Assembly: GCA_015486815.1 (NCBI GenBank)
Contig: WFQY01000467.1
Location: forward strand, 1 to 10,049
DNA from: Phycisphaerae bacterium
GTDB taxonomy: Bacteria; Planctomycetota; Phycisphaerae; JAAYCJ01
DNA: 10,049 nt
Reading direction: 5' to 3'
Both the position numbers and the translations under genes were made by a program. Positions within the stretch are counted from its first letter, which is position 1. Each line of letters opens with the position of its first letter. The notes under the pieces are model-generated. The model saw only the letters and a program-made list of their open reading frames with translations, was not told where the DNA came from and did not search any database. Shown piece by piece: positions 5,941-10,049 of this stretch.

Positions 5941-7224
5941 TTACGCAAATAATGTATTTATCTTTTTACTGAACTCTTTCGCAAATTCGGACGCCCATTC
6001 GGGTGTATCTGTCGGCGATATACCTAAAAAGGCTGACCTCAGCATTATATCCTTTGTGCGTGGACACATATCGGGCGAATAATCGGGTAGCTTCTTAACG
6101 TGCGGACATTTGAACGGACAGCCTTCCGGCGTAACGGTCTTCTGTTCGAGTACGTGTTCCCAATACCAATATACGTGCCAATCTCTCGCACCCCGAGTTC
6201 CGCCACCTGCAATACCACCCAAACCGATGTTCGCCTTGATAGCCCGCTCCGCCTGTTCGTGCGTATCGAAGATGATGCCTAATTGATATCCACATACGCC
6301 ATCGATATCGTTTGGCTCTATCCACTTGGCACAATCAGGCAATCGAATTTCAGCTCGCATCTGTTTATAAATCTTGTTGGTCGATTCGTTAATCCAATCG
6401 AGCTTGCGCAATTGAGACAATGCAATCGCACCGGACATTTCACTCATACGATAATTTTCACCACAGAATAATTCTCCTTCTCTGCGTTCGCGTGCATATC
6501 TATCAGGCCGCCAACAGGCAGCTGCGTCGTGCCAGCTTTGCGCCCGTGTATATAGCCATTCATCATCGGTAGTAATCACTCCGCCTTCACCCGCTGCTAT
6601 CACCTTATACGCATCGAGACTCGTGCAGCCCATATCGCCCCACGTGCCAAGATACTTTCCTTTATACTTTCCACCGCAAGCTTGTGCAACATCTTCTATT
6701 ACATACAGATTATGCTTTTTGGCAATATCGCAGATTACATCCATCTTAGCGGGGTGGCCTACCATATGAACAACCAATATCGCTTTTGTCCTATCGGTGA
6801 TATTCTTTTCAACCGCCTGCGGGTCAAGCGTCAGCGACTCATCAATTTCGGTAATTACCGGAATACCGCACGCAACTACGATAGCAGATACGCTTGCGAA
6901 AAATGTATATGCCGGCACGATAACTTCGTCGCCAGGTGCTATACCGATAGCCAAAAGAGCAGCTATCAACGCACTCGTACCGGAATTGACCCCTAACGCA
7001 TATTTGACACCCATTTTATTGGCAAATTGCTTTTCGAATTCTACCACCTTACTGGCATCGTTATAATAACGAAATAAAGGAGCTGCATTTGGTGGCGGTG
7101 ATTGATTTTCTAAAATTTCACGGATTTGCTTTTGTGCTGTCGGGGACACTTTGAAAATATCTATCAGTTCCATAAGTTCATCTGTGCCGAATTTTATCCT
7201 TACCGGTCTTTCGATTTTTGACAT
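5941..7224 (-). CDS. DegT/DnrJ/EryC1/StrS-family PLP aminotransferase
   Basis: This 427-residue protein is typical in length for fold-type I sugar and cyclitol aminotransferases. These transfer an amino group, usually from glutamate or glutamine, to a keto-sugar or keto-cyclitol. N-S-G-T-S-A-L (80-86) binds the PLP phosphate. A-Y-T-F-F-A (105-110) and I-E-D-V-A-Q-A (176-182) follow, with Asp178 contacting the pyridine nitrogen. Lys207 in D-A-Y-K-V-I-A-A-G-E-G-G is the likely Schiff-base lysine. E-N-Y-R-M-S-E-M (256-263) is the usual substrate-side motif. Three cysteines (369, 373, 387) sit in G-C-P-F-K-C-P and D-M-C-P-R-T near the end. It leads operon B, and AAGGAG (7232-7237) lies 7 nt before the ATG. 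It could act in biosynthesis or, in reverse, in amino-sugar breakdown. Context alone does not decide. Confidence 0.92.
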   Translation of the reverse strand: MSKIERPVRIKFGTDELMELIDIFKVSPTAQKQIREILENQSPPPNAAPLFRYYNDASKVVEFEKQFANKMGVKYALGVNSGTSALIAALLAIGIAPGDEVIVPAYTFFASVSAIVVACGIPVITEIDESLTLDPQAVEKNITDRTKAILVVHMVGHPAKMDVICDIAKKHNLYVIEDVAQACGGKYKGKYLGTWGDMGCTSLDAYKVIAAGEGGVITTDDEWLYTRAQSWHDAAACWRPDRYARERREGELFCGENYRMSEMSGAIALSQLRKLDWINESTNKIYKQMRAEIRLPDCAKWIEPNDIDGVCGYQLGIIFDTHEQAERAIKANIGLGGIAGGGTRGARDWHVYWYWEHVLEQKTVTPEGCPFKCPHVKKLPDYSPDMCPRTKDIMLRSAFLGISPTDTPEWASEFAKEFSKKINTLFA

Positions 7225-7344
7225 ATTTTATCTCCTTGTCAATTTGTATGTAGGGTCTAGTTTACGATATTTCTCTTGACATACGAAACAAATTCATATG
7301 GAATAAAACAAGAACAATATGGACAAAACATAGATCCTAATATT
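7225..7344. promoter_or_regulatory. Divergent control region between operon B and the AraC-type regulator
   Basis: This 120 bp region separates the operon B ATG (7224) from the preferred regulator ATG (7345). For the regulator, TTGACA (7276-7281), a 17 nt spacer and TGGAAT (7299-7304) form a candidate promoter with a perfect -35. ATATGGA occurs twice, at 7296-7302 and 7317-7323, exactly 21 bp apart, followed each time by an AAAACA stretch. Two turns of direct repeat is typical of AraC-family operators. The first copy overlaps the -10 box, which would suit autoregulation. In the operon B direction I find a strong AAGGAG but no convincing -35/-10 pair. That would fit activator dependence. Confidence 0.5.
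7296..7328. repeat. 21 bp-period direct repeat, AraC-operator-like
   Basis: ATATGGA appears at 7296-7302 and again at 7317-7323. Extended without gaps, 10 of 12 positions match from 7296 to 7307 against 7317 to 7328. A one-base gap also aligns an AAAACA that follows each copy. The 21 bp offset puts both copies on the same DNA face. Regulator binding is inferred from geometry and position only. Confidence 0.45.
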
Positions 7345-8211
7345 ATGAAAAAATCGCTACAAAAGATTTTAGACGTAATATCGCAGGGCAAAATAGATTT
7401 TGCAGATAAGAATTACAACCGTCTTGCCACCGCTGAGAAGAGATTTAGGGCGGACACTTTTTATTATCCGCCTCAATTTCACAATTATATTGAAATCATC
7501 TTCGCTATCGAAGGCCAGTTACACTTAATGCTAAATAAACGATGGTTTGTATATAGCCCCTCGAAGGCTATTGCTATCTTGCCCGGCGTAATCCATAGCG
7601 AACGATATTTTACGCGAAGCTCAGCCTATAAGTTGTTATGGATAATAATCGCTCCGACAAGCTGTCATTCGCATATAACAGCGCACAATAAAGTCAAAGG
7701 ATACCATATAACTGCAAGAACACCGATGATATCTGACAAATTTAGCAGAGAAAACATTCATCGATTAGCCCTCGAGATAAAATCTACAAATGATAGGCTT
7801 TCACGTATAAAATTTCAATCCTCGCTTATGAATACTATTTGCAACACACTTGACAATATGGACAATCATTTGTCGCAAAATCTTTCCGTTAATGAACAAA
7901 TAGTCAATCAGGTAAGGTTTTATATCGATTCGCACTATAACGAACAAATCAGTTTATCGAAGTTAGCATCGATGGTGCATTACAATCGATGCTATCTCAA
8001 TACGCTTTTTAAGAAATATACGGGTATGCCAATCAATCGATATCTGATTGAAGTTAGGCTTTCGAAGGCGGAAGAACTGCTGGCAGATGTCAATCTGGAA
8101 TTGAAACAAATCGCTTATAAAGTAGGGTTTAACGACCCGTTATATTTTAGTAGAATTTTCACACGCTATCGCGGACTACCACCATCAAAGTTTCGCTCCA
8201 AGCTTAAATAA
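7345..8211 (+). CDS. AraC-family transcriptional regulator
   Basis: From the ATG at 7345 this is a 288-residue DNA-binding regulator. The N-terminal half is an AraC-type cupin: Y-P-P-Q-F-H-N-Y-I-E-I-I-F, then G-Q-L-H-L-M-L, then L-P-G-V-I-H-S-E-R-Y. The C-terminal ~100 residues carry both helix-turn-helix units: I-S-L-S-K-L-A-S-M-V-H-Y-N-R-C-Y-L-N-x-L-F-K-K, then L-K-Q-I-A-Y-K-V-G-F-N-D-P-L-Y-F-S-R-I-F-T-R-Y-R-G-L-P-P. The second is the canonical AraC signature. A longer frame from TTG 7276 would give 311 residues, but that TTG is the first three bases of a perfect TTGACA box and the extra 23 residues precede the cupin. Neither start has a clear Shine-Dalgarno. It is divergent from operon B and probably controls it in response to the cassette's substrate (inference). 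Confidence 0.92.
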   Translation: MKKSLQKILDVISQGKIDFADKNYNRLATAEKRFRADTFYYPPQFHNYIEIIFAIEGQLHLMLNKRWFVYSPSKAIAILPGVIHSERYFTRSSAYKLLWIIIAPTSCHSHITAHNKVKGYHITARTPMISDKFSRENIHRLALEIKSTNDRLSRIKFQSSLMNTICNTLDNMDNHLSQNLSVNEQIVNQVRFYIDSHYNEQISLSKLASMVHYNRCYLNTLFKKYTGMPINRYLIEVRLSKAEELLADVNLELKQIAYKVGFNDPLYFSRIFTRYRGLPPSKFRSKLK

Positions 8212-9036
8212 CTTATCAGCTAAAAGTATTATCTGCTCGACAGTCAGAACTTCGGGCCTAACAGATAAATCGATCTCAAGCTCATCACAAATATTTACTA
8301 TATCCTGTTGAATATCTTCCGGAAAATATTTTATCCACCCTGAACGTAAAGTTTTACGCCTATGTCGAAATAGCCGATGAACAAAGTCGCTAAAAAATTC
8401 CGCATCGGCTATTCTGCCTGCAAGCTGCGCAACATAATTGATTTTGATGATAGCGGAATCTACCTTAGGCGGTGGAACAAAAGCACCGGGTGGTATAGTG
8501 GAAATAATCTTTACGTTACTTACCGCTTGAACTAATACGGATAAGGGACCAAAAATTTTACCGGCAGGCTTAGCTGACAATCGTTGAGCCACTTCCCTTT
8601 GCACCGTGGCACAAATAAAAACAGCAGGAACTTCGCAATAAAGCGATTCTATAATAACGGTGCCCGCTACATTATAAGGCAAATTCGATATCAACGCCCA
8701 TCTTTCGAATTTTTTCAGCTCATCAACTATAAGAGGGTTCAATCTTCCCTTTAATAGTATATCACATTCGAATAATTTTAAGCGGGGATTATCTCGATAG
8801 ACGCCAGTCAATTTGTCAGCGAATCGTTTATCAAGCTCGACAGCTATTATCGGTTTATTTTGCTCGAGCAGCAAATCGGTTAAATTTCCGGGACCCGGGC
8901 CAACTTCTAAAATGATATCAATATCATCGAAATCACAATTTGCGATGATTTTCGAAAGATATCGTTTGTCAGCTAATATATGCTGGCCAAGCGACTTCGT
9001 TAGCTTGATGCCTCTGTATCGCTTATTGTTTTTCAT
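8185..9036 (-). CDS. rsmA: 16S rRNA (adenine1518-N6/adenine1519-N6)-dimethyltransferase
   Basis: RsmA (KsgA) uses SAM to dimethylate two adjacent adenines in helix 45 of 16S rRNA, a late 30S maturation and quality step in the cytoplasm. The 283-residue length is normal. The opening K-S-L-G-Q-H-I-L (14-21) matches the family's K-x-x-G-Q-N-F-L. SAM motif I is L-E-V-G-P-G-P-G-N-L-T (43-53), and the catalytic motif is S-N-L-P-Y-N (117-122). Q-R-E-V-A-Q-R-L (146-153) and F-V-P-P-P-K-V-D-S-A (186-195) are also family hallmarks. No strong Shine-Dalgarno precedes the ATG. A weak promoter candidate is TTGATA (9099-9094), 19 nt, TATAAC (9074-9069). Its last 27 bp overlap the convergent end of the AraC-type gene. 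Confidence 0.96.
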   Translation of the reverse strand: MKNNKRYRGIKLTKSLGQHILADKRYLSKIIANCDFDDIDIILEVGPGPGNLTDLLLEQNKPIIAVELDKRFADKLTGVYRDNPRLKLFECDILLKGRLNPLIVDELKKFERWALISNLPYNVAGTVIIESLYCEVPAVFICATVQREVAQRLSAKPAGKIFGPLSVLVQAVSNVKIISTIPPGAFVPPPKVDSAIIKINYVAQLAGRIADAEFFSDFVHRLFRHRRKTLRSGWIKYFPEDIQQDIVNICDELEIDLSVRPEVLTVEQIILLADKLFKLGAKL

Positions 9037-9085
9037 TTCAGCTACAGCTAAAATCGGTGAAAACTAAAGTTATACACTCCAATGT

Positions 9086-9109
9086 TCCGATAATATCAAT
9101 AATATCGGA
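9086..9109. repeat. Inverted repeat just upstream of the poly-serine protein gene
   Basis: TCCGATA (9086-9092) and TATCGGA (9103-9109) are perfect 7 bp arms around a 10 nt AT-rich centre. The right arm ends 5 nt before the AGGAGA ribosome-binding site (9115-9120) of the 9126 gene. It also overlaps the weak -35-like box proposed for rsmA in the other direction. It could be an operator shared by two divergent genes, or a leader hairpin near the ribosome-binding site. It lacks a T-run, so it is not a standard terminator. Confidence 0.45.
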
Positions 9110-9125
9110 CTAACAGGAGAAAAAA

Positions 9126-9335
9126 ATGCGCAGAACATTCGCATTAATAGTTGGGTTATGCTTGCTTATGTCGCTGACCTTCGGATGCGACGATCGGGTA
9201 CGTCAGGCATTTGCCCCATATCTTACACAAAGCCTGCAGCAACTTGCAACCGGCGCAGTAGAAGCATTAGAAAGCGAAATATACCCCGAAGGTAGCTCGT
9301 CGAGCTCATCGAGCAGCTCATCATCAAGCGGTTAG
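9126..9335 (+). CDS. Small exported, possibly lipid-anchored protein with a poly-serine tail
   Basis: This is a 69-residue protein I do not recognise. It begins with a signal peptide: M-R-R, then a hydrophobic run (residues 4-20) ending L-T-F-G-C. Cys21 could be lipidated, but Thr at -3 is not the usual Leu/Val/Ile, so the lipobox is atypical. The mature part is about 35 residues, with R-Q-A-F-A-P-Y-L-T-Q-S-L-Q-Q-L (26-40) followed by an acidic helix A-V-E-A-L-E-S-E. It ends in twelve consecutive serines (57-68) and Gly69. The serines use three different codons (AGC, TCG, TCA), so the run is not a simple slippage repeat. AGGAGA (9115-9120) sits 5 nt before the ATG, supporting real translation. 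Likely located in the envelope; function unknown. Confidence 0.72.
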   Translation: MRRTFALIVGLCLLMSLTFGCDDRVRQAFAPYLTQSLQQLATGAVEALESEIYPEGSSSSSSSSSSSSG

Positions 9336-9358
9336 CGCATAATCCACAACCGCTACAT
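9327..9358 (+). terminator. Possible terminator of the poly-serine protein gene
   Basis: AGCGGTT (9327-9333) pairs perfectly with AACCGCT (9348-9354) around a 14 nt loop and is followed by a short ATTTT. The stem includes the last codons and most of the TAG stop. A second weaker pair, GCTGA (9363-9367) and TCAGC (9381-9385), lies downstream with a TTTTT nearby. Either may separate this gene from the convergent RRM gene. The T-run is short, so confidence is low. Confidence 0.35.
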
Positions 9359-9413
9359 TTTCGCTGACATCAATCAAAAATCAGCTAATGATAATTTTTC
9401 ACGAACAGATGCT

Positions 9414-9716
9414 TTACCCGCGATATGAACCGAATCGTCTTCCGCCGCCGCTACCTGCACGTCTTGGCCTTGATGTTTTAGGCTTAGCCTGATTTACCGT
9501 CAAAGATCGACCATTAAATTCTTTGCCGTTAAGCTCATCGATAGCCTGCTGGGCACTGCTATCATCAGACATTTCAACGAATCCAAACCCGCGAGATCGT
9601 CCGGTTGCGCGATCCGTAATAATAGAAGTTTGCTGAACTTCTCCAAACTGACCGAAGAGCTCCTGTAGCTGTTCTTCGGTTGCATCATAAGGTAAATTAC
9701 CTACATAGATGTTCAT
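9414..9716 (-). CDS. RRM-domain RNA-binding protein, glycine/arginine-rich tail
   Basis: This 100-residue protein has a single RNA-recognition motif filling residues 1-78. RNP2 is I-Y-V-G-N-L (3-8). RNP1 is R-G-F-G-F-V-E-M (42-49), with Met where Phe/Tyr is usual at the last position. The tail (79-100) is basic and Gly/Arg-rich (S-G-G-G-R-R-F-G). This is the layout of the small bacterial Rbp proteins of cyanobacteria and other phyla, some of them cold-induced, which bind single-stranded RNA in the cytoplasm. Role here is not determined; RNA chaperone or post-transcriptional control is the family expectation. GGAG (9727-9730) lies 10 nt before the ATG. A perfect TATAAT box upstream implies its own transcript with a leader near 110 nt. 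Confidence 0.93.
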   Translation of the reverse strand: MNIYVGNLPYDATEEQLQELFGQFGEVQQTSIITDRATGRSRGFGFVEMSDDSSAQQAIDELNGKEFNGRSLTVNQAKPKTSRPRRAGSGGGRRFGSYRG

Positions 9717-9834
9717 AAGACATCAACTCCAAAAAAAAGAAACGCAATTTAACAACTGTCGGAAGGGAATTCGCAACCTAACGAAACCCGATGTGACCAC
9801 CTGCGGGCACAAGATACCGACTAACAATAAATTT

Positions 9835-9862
9835 ATTATAACACTATATCGGCAAAAAGCAA
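9835..9862 (-). promoter_or_regulatory. Candidate promoter of the RRM protein gene
   Basis: On the minus strand TTGCTT (9862-9857), a 16 nt spacer and a perfect TATAAT (9840-9835) are visible. Transcription would begin near 9828, giving a leader of about 110 nt before the ATG at 9716. The -35 box is weak (3 of 6). A perfect 8 bp inverted repeat, ATATCGGC (9846-9853) and GCCGATAT (9909-9916), has one arm within the spacer of this promoter. Confidence 0.52.
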
Positions 9863-9922
9863 AAAATAAAAAAATTATTATTCCGACATTACAAGGTGTC
9901 TCTATCCAGCCGATATGAAAAC

Positions 9923-10049
9923 TCAATTTCCCTTGTCTTTTAATAATTTTTTCAGATTTGCATTTTCCCTCTTGGTCGCTTCCAGATCGAACAAAAGATA
10001 CTTGATATGTAAACGCAGATAGTCGATTCCCTCCTGAAGTTTGGAAAAG
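9923..10049 (-). CDS. C-terminus of a coiled-coil protein (start beyond the window)
   Basis: The last 41 codons of a minus-strand gene run from the right edge to TGA at 9925-9923. The residues include L-Q-E-G-I-D-Y-L-R-L-H-I-K-Y-L-L-F-D-L-E-A-T-K-R-E-N, then L-K-K-L-L-K-D-K. Leucines and hydrophobics recur every three to four positions with charged residues between, as in an amphipathic helix or coiled coil ending in a basic tail. I do not recognise the family with confidence. The gene lies upstream of and on the same strand as the RRM gene, separated by about 206 bp that holds the RRM promoter. Confidence 0.6.
   Translation of the reverse strand, partial: FSKLQEGIDYLRLHIKYLLFDLEATKRENANLKKLLKDKGN

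Noticed and set aside
7276..7344. TTG 7276 as the start of the AraC-type regulator
   Set aside because: Not excluded, but the TTG is part of a perfect TTGACA box, lacks a Shine-Dalgarno, and the extra residues fall over an operator-like repeat. ATG 7345 is preferred.
9885..9900. GACA/TGTC hairpin with a nearby T-run as a terminator for the coiled-coil gene
   Set aside because: The stem is only 4 bp and the T-run on the minus strand begins about 10 nt later, too weak and too far to call.
9723..9926. A 67-codon hydrophobic frame on the minus strand starting with TTG
   Set aside because: It overlaps the stop of the coiled-coil gene, the RRM promoter and its ribosome-binding site. It has a rare start and no clear Shine-Dalgarno. 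The hydrophobicity follows from T-rich intergenic sequence.

Overview
The window reads as a stretch of bacterial chromosome of moderate GC (mid-40s % by eye). It holds twelve complete or nearly complete protein genes, one gene cut by the right edge, and one short, apparently truncated gene at the left edge. I see no tRNA, rRNA, CRISPR array, insertion sequence or phage gene. Several features fit a Planctomycetota-type genome, perhaps of the Phycisphaerae/Sedimentisphaerales kind: a catabolic-looking cassette of TIM-barrel proteins with an AraC-type regulator, and a small RRM RNA-binding protein. That assignment is inference and weak.

Right to left on the minus strand there are two operons. 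Operon A (2699 down to 25) starts from a good sigma70-type promoter. It encodes a SagB-like nitroreductase, dihydroorotase (pyrC), a LOG-family nucleotide phosphoribohydrolase and a 57-residue protein that resembles the N-terminus of a longer TrkA-C-type membrane protein. The genes overlap or are only a few bases apart. Operon B (7224 down to 2745) encodes a DegT/DnrJ/EryC1/StrS aminotransferase, an amidohydrolase-like protein with no visible metal ligands, an amidohydrolase with a full metal site, a sugar epimerase/isomerase-type TIM barrel and an alpha/beta hydrolase. Its last four genes overlap start-to-stop. It is divergent from an AraC-family regulator (7345-8211). The 120 bp between them carries a perfect TTGACA box and a direct repeat with a 21 bp period, the geometry typical of AraC-family operators. 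The simplest reading is a regulated small-molecule pathway, probably handling a sugar, cyclitol or amino-sugar derivative, with the substrate unknown.

The remainder is housekeeping or small genes. rsmA (ksgA), the 16S rRNA dimethyltransferase, converges on the regulator with a 27 bp tail overlap. A 69-residue exported, possibly lipid-modified protein with a twelve-serine tail is divergent from rsmA. A 100-residue RRM RNA-binding protein has a long leader and a perfect TATAAT box. The C-terminus of a coiled-coil protein ends at 9923.

The most interesting points are the pairing of an intact amidohydrolase with a metal-less paralogue in operon B, the undescribed five-gene cassette as a whole, the 21 bp operator-like repeat that also bears on the regulator's start codon, the broken TrkA-C-like gene, and the poly-serine protein.
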